DNA of 35,467 nt from Ramlibacter sp. (GTDB lineage: Bacteria > Pseudomonadota > Gammaproteobacteria > Burkholderiales > Burkholderiaceae_C). A program made the translations under genes and the position numbers. The stretch is from NCBI GenBank assembly GCA_019449555.1, contig JAGRPN010000350.1, positions 1 through 35,467 on the forward strand, written 5' to 3'. Positions within the stretch are counted from its first letter, which is position 1. Each line of letters starts with the position of its first letter. Below the pieces are notes generated by a model. The model made no database searches, was not told where the DNA came from, and saw nothing but the letters and a program-made list of their open reading frames with translations. Positions 7,670 to 14,284 of the stretch are shown here, piece after piece.

Positions 7670-8515
7670 TCAGGCGCGGGGGGTCAGCCGCATCGCGTGC
7701 GGCGCATGGCTGTGGTTCAACGGGCCGCTGCCGCCGCCGGTGCGCACCTGGGCGCCCGCCTCGAGCGCACCGCGCACGTATTGGCGCGCCTGCTCCACCG
7801 CCTGCGTCAAGGTCGAACCGAGCGCCAGGTGCGCGGCGATCGCGCTGGACAGGGTGCAGCCGGTGCCGTGCGTGTTCGGGCTGGGGATGCGCGGCGCCAG
7901 CATCCAGTGGGCCTTTCCGTCGCAGGTCAGCAGGAGGTCGCTCACGGTGTCGCCGGGCAGATGGCCGCCCTTCACCAGGACCGCCCGCGCGCCCATCTCG
8001 AGCAGCTGCTGGGCCGCCGCTTCGATGTCGGCTTCGCTCGCGAGCGTGCGCCCCACGAGCAGGGAGGCTTCGTCGAGGTTCGGCGTGATCACGTCCGCCT
8101 TCGGGAACAGCTCGCGCACCAGCACGGCAATCGCTTCATGGTCGATCAGCACGGCGCCGCTGGTGGCGATCATGACGGGGTCGAGCACGATGCACTGCAG
8201 CGCGTGCCGCTCGAGCGCCTGCGCCACCGCGCGCACCGTGTCGGCGGAATGCAGCATGCCGATCTTCACCGCGTCCACCCCGATGTCCTCGACCACCGCA
8301 TCGATCTGGTCCGCCAGCATCTGCAGCGGCACGGCGTGGATGGACCGCACGCCCAGCGTGTTCTGCGCCGTCAACGCGGTGATCGCCGTCATGCCGTAAC
8401 AGCCGAGCGCCGCGATGGTCTTGAGGTCGGCCTGGATGCCCGCGCCGCCCCCGCTATCCGAGCCGGCGATCGACAGCACGCGGGGGTACTGGAATGGCTG
8501 AGCCGCCGTGTTCAT
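7670..8515 (-). CDS. thiD: Hydroxymethylpyrimidine/phosphomethylpyrimidine kinase ThiD
   Basis: ThiD phosphorylates HMP twice to give the HMP pyrophosphate used by thiamine phosphate synthase. The 281-residue ribokinase-fold protein has the N-terminal signature VLSIAGSDSGGGAGIQADLK, then TAITALTAQNT, DAVKIGML, VLDPVM and the phosphate-binding anion hole HGTGCTLSSAIAAHLA near residue 216. Length is slightly above the usual 266 because of short extra tails. The ATG at 8515 overlaps the stop of a 19-codon leader ORF as ATGA; its own site GGGGAG is about ten bases upstream. It is the first full gene behind the TPP riboswitch. A merged thiE domain is absent. Confidence 0.96.
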   Translation of the reverse strand: MNTAAQPFQYPRVLSIAGSDSGGGAGIQADLKTIAALGCYGMTAITALTAQNTLGVRSIHAVPLQMLADQIDAVVEDIGVDAVKIGMLHSADTVRAVAQALERHALQCIVLDPVMIATSGAVLIDHEAIAVLVRELFPKADVITPNLDEASLLVGRTLASEADIEAAAQQLLEMGARAVLVKGGHLPGDTVSDLLLTCDGKAHWMLAPRIPSPNTHGTGCTLSSAIAAHLALGSTLTQAVEQARQYVRGALEAGAQVRTGGGSGPLNHSHAPHAMRLTPRA

Positions 8516-8571
8516 GGCGCGCGGCTCCCCGCCGGGACGATGCCCCAGAGTGGCTGTGCAAATGCTTTCAT
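8512..8571 (-). CDS. 19-residue leader ORF coupled to thiD
   Basis: A 20-codon frame encodes MKAFAQPLWGIVPAGSRAP and stops in the ATGA that also starts thiD. Its ribosome site GAAGGAG (8576-8582) is the strongest in this leader region and sits four bases before the ATG, better than the site in front of thiD itself. It lies between the TPP aptamer and thiD. I infer that ribosomes load here and reach thiD by coupling, so the riboswitch may really gate this start. No homologue is recognised, and the peptide itself may have no function. Confidence 0.55.
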   Translation of the reverse strand: MKAFAQPLWGIVPAGSRAP

Positions 8572-8575
8572 CGGG

Positions 8576-8638
8576 CTCCTTCGCGACCGTGGTCAGGTGC
8601 TCCGGAGGGGGTCCCGCGCTGGCTGACCGGAAGGTCAG
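8576..8638 (-). promoter_or_regulatory. Riboswitch expression platform with mutually exclusive hairpins
   Basis: Downstream of the aptamer the RNA contains CTGACC (8638-8633), TTCC, GGTCAG (8628-8623) and a second CTGACC (8596-8591). The central GGTCAG can pair with either flank, giving two exclusive six-pair hairpins. CTCCGGAG lies between, and the ribosome site GAAGGAG ends the block. There is no U-run, which favours control of translation initiation over termination. The alternative pairing is seen directly; its use as a switch is inferred. Confidence 0.5.
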
Positions 8639-8645
8639 GGGGAGA

Positions 8646-8720
8646 GCTCTTCTTCCGCCGGTATGAACCGGTTCAAGTTCGCGGGTTTATCTCAGCACGC
8701 TTTCGCGTACACCCCGGAGC
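8646..8720 (-). promoter_or_regulatory. TPP riboswitch (THI element)
   Basis: Reading the minus strand, the conserved parts of the TPP aptamer are present in order: GGGGTG near the 5' end, CTGAGA (8695-8690), ACCC, then GAACTTGAACCGGTTCATAC with CCGGCGGAAGA. A short closing stem is formed by GCTC (8720-8717) and GAGC (8649-8646). It lies 75-205 bases upstream of the leader ORF and thiD, as expected for feedback control of the operon by thiamine pyrophosphate. Confidence 0.94.
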
Positions 8721-8727
8721 GGGGCCG

Positions 8728-8757
8728 ATTGTCGCACGGCGCCACCCATGGGGTCAA
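8728..8757 (-). promoter_or_regulatory. Sigma-70-like promoter of the thiamine operon
   Basis: TTGACC (8757-8752) and GACAAT (8733-8728) are separated by 18 bases. Transcription would begin around 8721, exactly at the 5' end of the TPP aptamer, which supports the assignment. Confidence 0.7.
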
Positions 8758-8773
8758 CGAGGTTGCCCGGCCC

Positions 8774-10384
8774 TCAGAATCCCGCGGCCAGGCCGTCGCG
8801 GCGCGAATCGCTCGCCGCCCCGTAGCCTTGCACTTTCGGGTCGCCCGCGCGCCAGATGAACTGGCCGGCGCCGAAATCCTGGTAGTTGTCATTGATCACT
8901 TCCAGGCGATGCCCGCGGCTGGCCAGCTCCTGCAAGGTGGCCTTGTTCATCTGCTGCTCCACGTTGAGCTCCAGCCCCGCGTTGTAGCGCCAGCGCGGCG
9001 CGTCGCAGGCGGCCTGGGGGTTCTGCTTGTAATCGAGCATCCGCACCAGCGTTTGCAGATGACCCTGCGGCTGCATGTTGCCGCCCATGACGCCGTAGCT
9101 CATCACGGGTTGTCCGTCCTTCGTGAGGAATGCCGGAATGATCGTGTGGAACGGACGCTTGCCGGGGGCGACCTGGTTCGGGCCCGGCTCCAGGCTGAAG
9201 CCGAAGCCGCGGTTTTGCAGGCTGACGCCGAAAGTAGGCTCGACACAACCCGAACCGAATCCCAGGTAGTTGCTCTGGATGAAGCTCACCATCATCCCGT
9301 TCTCGTCGGCGGCCGTGAGGTAGATGGTGCCGCCCTTGACGGGATTGCCGGCACGGAAGTCCTGCGCGCGCTTCATGTCGATGAGCTTCGCGCGGCTGGC
9401 CAGGTACGCGTCGTCGAGCATTGCCTCCGGCGAAACGCCCATGCTGGACGGCTCGGCCACGTACTTGTACACGTCGGCGAAGGCCAGTTTCATCGCCTCG
9501 ATCTGCAGGTGCTGCGAGTCGGGCCCGTCCACCGGCAGCGCTGCGACGTCGAACTGGCCGAGGATGCCCAGCGCGATCAGGGCCGCGATGCCCTGCCCGT
9601 TCGGCGGGATCTCGTGCAAGGTGTAGCCGCGGTAGTCCTTCGCCAGCGGTGTCACCCATTCGGGCTGGTAGCCGGCGAAGTCCTTGGCCGTGATGCTGCC
9701 GCCGTTCATGGCCGCGAATTTCTCGATCGCCTGCGCGATCTCACCGCCGTAGTAAGCCTTGCCCCGCGTCTGGGCGATCGCGCGCAGCCCGCGGGCCGCC
9801 GCCTTGAACTGGAACAGCTCGCCGACTTGCGGCGCGCGGTCCCATGGCAGGAAGCAGTCGGCGAATCCCGGCATATGGCGCAGCTCGGGCGTGGCGGCAG
9901 CCCACTTCTGTTGCACGACGACCGGCACCAGGTAGCCGCGCTCGGCAATCTCGATGGCGGGTTCCAGCAGGTCCGCGAACGGCAGCTTGCCGAAGCGCTC
10001 GCTCAGCGCCACCCAGCCCGCGACGGCGCCGGGCACCGTGACCGAGTCGAAACCGCGCTTGGGCGGCTGCCGGGCGTCGGAGCCGTACTTGCGCTTGAAG
10101 TGCTCGACGGTCCAGGCGGCCGGCGCGCGGCCCGAGGCGTTCAGGCCATGCAACTGCGTGCCGTCCCACAGGATCGCGAAAGCATCGCTGCCCAGGCCGT
10201 TGCTCACTGGCTCGCAGATCGTCATGGCGGCCGCGGCTGCGATCGCCGCGTCGACGGCGTTGCCGCCCTTCCACAGCATGCGCAGGCCGGCCTGCGCCGC
10301 GAGCGGATGCGACGTGGACACGATGTTGCGCGCGAACACCGGCAGGCGCGTGGTGGGATAGGGATTGTGGAAATCGAATTGCAT
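8774..10384 (-). CDS. Gamma-glutamyltransferase family protein
   Basis: This is an N-terminal-nucleophile hydrolase of the gamma-glutamyltransferase family, 536 residues. It would be made as one chain and cleave itself before the catalytic threonine, Thr353 in KGGTIYLTAADENG. Other family stretches are STSHPLAAQAGLRML, GGNAVDAAIAAA, EPVSNGLGSDAFA, SVTVPGAVAGW, IPPNGQGIAALIAL, FIQSNYLGFGSG and PGKRPFHTIIPAF. The sequence looks like the broad YwrD-type branch, so the real substrate may be glutathione, another gamma-glutamyl compound or a cephalosporin-like amide. No signal peptide is evident, so it may be cytoplasmic. The ATG at 10384 is chosen because upstream in-frame codons run through a REP repeat. 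It is divergent from a LysR gene that probably controls it. Confidence 0.88.
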   Translation of the reverse strand: MQFDFHNPYPTTRLPVFARNIVSTSHPLAAQAGLRMLWKGGNAVDAAIAAAAAMTICEPVSNGLGSDAFAILWDGTQLHGLNASGRAPAAWTVEHFKRKYGSDARQPPKRGFDSVTVPGAVAGWVALSERFGKLPFADLLEPAIEIAERGYLVPVVVQQKWAAATPELRHMPGFADCFLPWDRAPQVGELFQFKAAARGLRAIAQTRGKAYYGGEIAQAIEKFAAMNGGSITAKDFAGYQPEWVTPLAKDYRGYTLHEIPPNGQGIAALIALGILGQFDVAALPVDGPDSQHLQIEAMKLAFADVYKYVAEPSSMGVSPEAMLDDAYLASRAKLIDMKRAQDFRAGNPVKGGTIYLTAADENGMMVSFIQSNYLGFGSGCVEPTFGVSLQNRGFGFSLEPGPNQVAPGKRPFHTIIPAFLTKDGQPVMSYGVMGGNMQPQGHLQTLVRMLDYKQNPQAACDAPRWRYNAGLELNVEQQMNKATLQELASRGHRLEVINDNYQDFGAGQFIWRAGDPKVQGYGAASDSRRDGLAAGF

Positions 10385-10415
10385 GTTGTGCTCGAAAGAA
10401 AAACGTCGCGACTCC

Positions 10416-10465
10416 GTTCGCCCTGAGCCCGTCGAAGGGCCGGCTTCGACAGGCTCAGCCCGAAC
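10416..10465. repeat. Inverted REP pair
   Basis: Two REP copies face each other: 10416-10437 (GTTCGCCCTGAGCCCGTCG core) and 10444-10465 (CTTCGACAGGCTCAGCCCG core), separated by six bases. The pair can fold into a long hairpin in the 5' leader of the gamma-glutamyltransferase mRNA. The core matches the repeats at 4273-4348. Confidence 0.85.
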
Positions 10466-10524
10466 GGTCATGGGGCCACGGCCATGTTCGATTATCCAAC
10501 CTCCACACGAAAGCAACGCCGAAT

Positions 10525-10549
10525 AATGCTTTACTCTGGCTAAAGCATT
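10525..10549. promoter_or_regulatory. LysR-type operator, perfect 9-7-9 dyad
   Basis: AATGCTTTA (10525-10533) and its exact complement TAAAGCATT (10541-10549) flank seven bases. The dyad contains the T-N11-A pattern of LysR regulators. It lies 20 bases before the lysR ATG and about 140 bases from the divergent gamma-glutamyltransferase start. A plausible lysR promoter, TTTACT (10530-10535) and TATCAT (10554-10559) at 18 bases, overlaps it, which suggests autoregulation. Confidence 0.75.
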
Positions 10550-10568
10550 TCTTTATCATCGGCGCAGC

Positions 10569-11462
10569 ATGAGCAGCATTCGCGTCCTGAAGACTTTCAT
10601 CGCGGTGGCCACCGAAGGCTCGTTCGCGGCGGCCGCCCCGCGCGTGGCCCTGACGCAGGCTGCCGTGGGCCAGCAGATGCGCACGCTCGAGGCCGACCTG
10701 CGCCGCACCTTGTTCGAGCGGCACGGCAAGGCGGTGGCGCTCAATGAAGCCGGGCGCGAGATCCTGCCCAGCGTGCGGCAGGTCGTGGCGCTGTACGAGC
10801 AGATGCTCGCCACCCCGCCGTCGCTCAAGCCCATGGCGGGCACGGTTCACCTCGGCTCGGTCGTCTCGGCGGTGCGCCCGCTGATCCAGGCGACCTTGGC
10901 GCTGAAGGCGCGGCATCCCGGCCTGGAACTGCACGTGTCGGCAGCCAAGTCCATGGACCTGCTGGCGCTGGTGGATGCGGGCGAGCTGGACGCGGCGATC
11001 GCCGTGCGCGAACCGGGCCAATCGCGCGCCGGGCTGGCCTGGACGGCGTTGTACGACGAACCGATGGTCGTGCTCGCACCGCGCAGCCTGGGCGAAGGCA
11101 GCATGCGCGCCCTGCTGCAGCGCCACCCTTTCATCCGTTTCGACCGCAGCCAGCACACCGGTTTCCTGGTGGAGCGCACGCTGCGCAAGCTGAAGGTCAA
11201 ACCGCAGGAGTTTCTCGAACTCAACGCGATCGAGAGCATCGTGGAGCTGGTGCGTGCCGCTCTGGGCATCACGATCGTGCCGCTGCTACGCGACGCGCGC
11301 TGGCAGGCCGATGCCCGCCTGCGCCTGATCGAGATTCCGCAGGCCGAGGTGCGCCGCATCGCGCTGGTGCAGCGGCGCGAGTCGCCCAATGCCGCCGTCG
11401 TCGCCGCCCTTGCGCGTCAGCTCAAAGGGCCCGGCGGCCGGCGGGCGGACGCGGCCAAATAG
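10569..11462 (+). CDS. LysR-family transcriptional regulator
   Basis: This is a 297-residue DNA-binding regulator. The N-terminal winged helix-turn-helix spans roughly residues 4-62 (VLKTFIAVATEGSFAAAAPR, LTQAAVGQQMRTLEADL, LFERHGKAVALNEAGREILP), followed by the linker helix and a periplasmic-binding-like effector domain (GTVHLGSVVSAVRP, LDAAIAVREPG, LVRAALGITIVP). It is divergent from the gamma-glutamyltransferase gene, and a perfect dyad lies in the shared region, so it most likely controls that gene and itself. The effector cannot be predicted. It ends 42 bases before dadA on the same strand, so read-through is possible. Confidence 0.93.
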   Translation: MSSIRVLKTFIAVATEGSFAAAAPRVALTQAAVGQQMRTLEADLRRTLFERHGKAVALNEAGREILPSVRQVVALYEQMLATPPSLKPMAGTVHLGSVVSAVRPLIQATLALKARHPGLELHVSAAKSMDLLALVDAGELDAAIAVREPGQSRAGLAWTALYDEPMVVLAPRSLGEGSMRALLQRHPFIRFDRSQHTGFLVERTLRKLKVKPQEFLELNAIESIVELVRAALGITIVPLLRDARWQADARLRLIEIPQAEVRRIALVQRRESPNAAVVAALARQLKGPGGRRADAAK

Positions 11463-11504
11463 AATCGGGCGTGCGGCTCGGGCCGCGCATAACGACGGGG
11501 ATTC

Positions 11505-12761
11505 ATGCGGGTTATCGTTCTGGGCGCCGGCTTGGCCGGGGTCGCCAGCGCCTGGTATCTCAGGCAAGCGGGTCACGAAGTGGTCGTGGTCGAGCGGCAG
11601 CCGAAGCCCGGGCTGGAAACCAGTTTTGCCAACGGCGGGCAGATATCGGTCAGTCACGCGGAGCCCTGGGCCAATCCGGGCGCGCCCGGCCAGATCGTGC
11701 GCTGGCTCGGCCGCGAGGACGCCCCGCTGCTGTTCCGGCCGCGCGCCGATTTGCAGCAGTGGTCGTGGGGGCTCGCATTCCTGGCGCAGTGCCTGCCCGG
11801 ATCGACCCGGCGCAACACGCAGGCCATCCAGCGGCTTGCCATCTACAGCCGCGACCGGCTGCGCGAATTGCGCCGGGCCACCGGCATCGAATACGACTTC
11901 ATCGGCAAGGGCATCCTGCACCTGTTCTTCACGGCGCGAGATTTCGCGCACGCCGGCAAGCGCAAGGCACTGCTGAACGAGTTCGGCATGCGCGCCGACG
12001 TTCTCGATGCACGCGAGTGCATGGCCGTCGAGCCGGCGCTTCGCGATTGCCGCGAGCCGCTGGCCGGAGGGCTCTACGCGCCCGAGGACGAGTCGGGCGA
12101 CGCGATGAAGTTCACGCAGCGCCTCGCGGGCCTTTGCGCCGAGCGCGGCGTGTCTTTCCATCACGGGCTCGCCGCGGAGTCCATCGAAGCGCGCGCCGGC
12201 CGCATCGCCGCCGTCCACGTTCGCGGCGCCGGCGGCGCGCTTGAACGCATCGAAGGCGACGCGTTCGTCGTTGCGCTGGGCAGCTACGGACCGCAACTGG
12301 TGCGCCCGCTCGGTGAGCACTTGCCGATCTATCCCGTCAAGGGCTACTCGATCACGATGCCGCTCGCGCCGGACGCGCAGGCGCCCGAAGTGAGCCTCAC
12401 CGACGAATCCAGGCGCATCGTGTGCTCGCGCCTGGGCCAGCGGCTGCGCGTCGCGGGCACGGCCGAACTCAACGGCCACGACCTGTCGATCAACCGCACT
12501 CGCTGCGAGGCGATCCTGCGCCGCACCTGCGAGCTGTTCCCGTCGCTGCAACCCGCCGGCGAAGTGGAATACTGGGCCGGCCTGCGGCCCGCGACGCCGA
12601 GCAACGTGCCGGTCATCGGCCGCGGCAAGCCGGCCAACCTGTTCTACAACACCGGCCACGGCACGCTCGGCTGGACGCTCGCCTGCGGCTCCGGCCAGGT
12701 GCTGGCCGAGATCGTCAGCGGCCGGCGGCCCGCGCTCGAATTTCCATTCAGGGGGCTGTAA
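11505..12761 (+). CDS. dadA: D-amino acid dehydrogenase DadA
   Basis: DadA is an FAD enzyme at the inner membrane that oxidatively deaminates D-amino acids and passes electrons to the respiratory chain. The 418-residue product matches the family's length. It opens MRVIVLGAGLAGVASAWYL with GxGxxG at residues 7-12, followed by the DadA-typical TSFANGGQISVSHAEPWA, YDFIGKGILHLFF, YPVKGYSITMPL, VAGTAELNGHDLSIN, GLRPATPSNVPVIG and FYNTGHGTLGWTLACGSG. All segments are intact. A GGGGA site precedes the ATG. It follows the LysR gene by 42 bases and precedes nth by 24. No alanine racemase gene is adjacent, unlike the classical dadAX operon. Confidence 0.93.
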   Translation: MRVIVLGAGLAGVASAWYLRQAGHEVVVVERQPKPGLETSFANGGQISVSHAEPWANPGAPGQIVRWLGREDAPLLFRPRADLQQWSWGLAFLAQCLPGSTRRNTQAIQRLAIYSRDRLRELRRATGIEYDFIGKGILHLFFTARDFAHAGKRKALLNEFGMRADVLDARECMAVEPALRDCREPLAGGLYAPEDESGDAMKFTQRLAGLCAERGVSFHHGLAAESIEARAGRIAAVHVRGAGGALERIEGDAFVVALGSYGPQLVRPLGEHLPIYPVKGYSITMPLAPDAQAPEVSLTDESRRIVCSRLGQRLRVAGTAELNGHDLSINRTRCEAILRRTCELFPSLQPAGEVEYWAGLRPATPSNVPVIGRGKPANLFYNTGHGTLGWTLACGSGQVLAEIVSGRRPALEFPFRGL

Positions 12762-12785
12762 GCGCTTCGCGCCACGCACGAGCCG

Positions 12786-13436
12786 ATGAAAAAAGAACTG
12801 ATCGAACCTTTCTTTGCCACGCTGCGCGCGGCCAATCCAACGCCCACCAGCGAGCTGGAATTCACCACCCCGTTCGAGTTGCTGGTCGCGGTGCTGCTGT
12901 CGGCACAGGCCACCGACGCCGGCGTGAACAAGGCCACTCGCAAATTGTTTCCCGTCGCCAACACGCCGCAAGACATCCTGGAGCTGGGCCTGGAGCGGCT
13001 GGAGGAATACATCAAGACCATCGGCTTGTACCGCACCAAGGCGCGCAACCTGATGAAGACATGCGAGATCCTGGTGCGGCAGCACGGGGGCGAAGTGCCG
13101 CGCACCCGCGAGCAGCTGGAGGCGCTGCCCGGCGTCGGCCGCAAGACCACGAACGTGGTGCTGAACGTCGCGTTCGGCGAGGAGACGATGGCGGTGGACA
13201 CGCACATCTTCCGCGTCGCCAACCGCACCGGACTCGCGCCGGGCAAGAACCCGCTCGAAGTGGAGCAGGCGCTCATGAAGCGCGTGCCGAAGGACTACCT
13301 GGTCGATGCGCACCACTGGCTGATCCTGCACGGCCGTTACGTGTGCGTCGCGCGCAAGCCCAAATGCTGGCAGTGCGCGGTGATCCGGTACTGCGATTAC
13401 CAGCCGAAAACGCCGCCGCCGGGGGCGGGCCGCTAA
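12786..13436 (+). CDS. nth: Endonuclease III (DNA glycosylase/AP lyase)
   Basis: Nth removes oxidised pyrimidines from DNA and cleaves the abasic site in base-excision repair. The 216-residue protein has the helix-hairpin-helix motif LPGVGRKT with catalytic Lys120, the catalytic Asp138 in AVDTHIFRVANR, and the iron-sulfur cluster cysteines Cys187, Cys194, Cys197 and Cys203 in the C-x6-C-x2-C-x5-C pattern. These numbers equal those of the E. coli enzyme. The start ATG lies 24 bases after dadA. Nothing suggests a link in function with the amino-acid genes upstream. Confidence 0.97.
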   Translation: MKKELIEPFFATLRAANPTPTSELEFTTPFELLVAVLLSAQATDAGVNKATRKLFPVANTPQDILELGLERLEEYIKTIGLYRTKARNLMKTCEILVRQHGGEVPRTREQLEALPGVGRKTTNVVLNVAFGEETMAVDTHIFRVANRTGLAPGKNPLEVEQALMKRVPKDYLVDAHHWLILHGRYVCVARKPKCWQCAVIRYCDYQPKTPPPGAGR

Positions 13437-13517
13437 GCCGGATGCGGCCCGCAGCGCGGCGGGTATGCTGTCGATTCATGGGACCCGCGCGCGCGCAGTC
13501 CGGTTCAGGAGTGCCAC

Positions 13518-13787
13518 ATGGATTCGACGAAATTGCAGGAAATGCTGGACCTCGTCAGCCAGAACATCAACGGGCTGATGGACAACCAGCTCGCGCTCAC
13601 CGCCCAGGTTCAGGTGCTGCAGGCGGCCCTGGCGTCGGCGCTCCTGCACCATCCCAACCGGCCGGCGCTGCTGCGCACGTTCCAGCAGTACATGCAGGTT
13701 TCGAAGGAAGCGGCACCCCAGCTGGCCGCCCGGATGGCGGGGCTGGAAAGCGGAATGCTCGCGCTGCTCGGCCAGCACCAGGCCTGA
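13518..13787 (+). CDS. Small helical protein of unknown function
   Basis: The 89-residue product is not recognised. It has no signal peptide, membrane segment or cysteine, and appears mostly helical with amphipathic stretches (KLQEMLDLVSQNINGLMDNQ, then TAQVQVLQAALASALLHH, and a C-terminal helix ending ALLGQHQA). An AGGAG site lies seven bases before the ATG, so it is likely real. It stands 81 bases after nth and converges on the secreted unknown gene, with only 18 bases between their stops. Confidence 0.72.
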   Translation: MDSTKLQEMLDLVSQNINGLMDNQLALTAQVQVLQAALASALLHHPNRPALLRTFQQYMQVSKEAAPQLAARMAGLESGMLALLGQHQA

Positions 13788-13805
13788 GCGCCGCGGCGCG
13801 CCGCG

Positions 13806-14216
13806 TCAATTGCGCGCCATCATGTTGCCGCCCAGCAGCCAGCTGAAAGAGCGTGGCTTTTTCTCGCCGGGGCGGTCGATGCGCAGTTCGATCCATTGCG
13901 GGCGTGGTTTCAGCGCGATGAACTTCAGCACGCCGGCGCGGTGATCGCCGGACGCCGGCGCGCCTTCCCAGACCAGCGGCTTGTATTTGCGCCCGCGTGG
14001 GTCGACCAGCACCGCGCTCCTGAGCAGGTCGTCCGGCAAGTTGCGGTGCGGCGAATCCAGCACCACCGCGAAATCCCAGATCGATGTGTCGGGACCCAGG
14101 TTACCGGCCGTCACGGCCACCGACACGCCTTGAACCCTCGTGCGCTGCGTGATCACTTGGGCCGATGCAGCCATCGAGAGCATCAACGCGAGAACGATCG
14201 CGATCATGCGTGCCAT
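13806..14216 (-). CDS. Secreted protein of unknown function
   Basis: This is a 136-residue protein with a clear signal peptide (MARMIAIVLALMLSMAASAQ, cleavage after about residue 19), so probably periplasmic. The mature part is predicted beta-rich: VSVAVTAGNLGPDTSIWDFA, then VVLDSPHRNLPDDLL, VLVDPRGRKYKPLVWEG and QWIELRIDRPG, ending NMMARN. I do not recognise the family; the pattern resembles a small immunoglobulin-like domain, which is a guess. There is no good ribosome site before the ATG at 14216 or before Met4 at 14207. An FNR/CRP-type box lies about 40 bases upstream, suggesting oxygen- or redox-dependent expression. Confidence 0.75.
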   Translation of the reverse strand: MARMIAIVLALMLSMAASAQVITQRTRVQGVSVAVTAGNLGPDTSIWDFAVVLDSPHRNLPDDLLRSAVLVDPRGRKYKPLVWEGAPASGDHRAGVLKFIALKPRPQWIELRIDRPGEKKPRSFSWLLGGNMMARN

Positions 14217-14249
14217 AGATCAACACTAGTCCGCGGGTGGCCTGATTGC

Positions 14250-14263
14250 TTGACGTGAATCAA
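14250..14263 (-). promoter_or_regulatory. Candidate FNR/CRP-family binding site
   Basis: On the minus strand the sequence is TTGAT-TCAC-GTCAA, one base away from the FNR/ANR consensus TTGAT-N4-ATCAA. Its centre is about 40 bases before the start of the secreted unknown gene. A weak minus-10-like TAGTGT (near 14229-14224) would place the site near the -41.5 position used by activators, with a very short or absent leader. Confidence 0.5.
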
Positions 14264-14284
14264 GTGTGCATCCGGAGGCATTCT

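Noticed and set aside
13788..13800. GCGCCGCGGCGC palindrome between two convergent genes as a terminator
   Set aside because: No loop of useful size and no U-run; common in GC-rich sequence.
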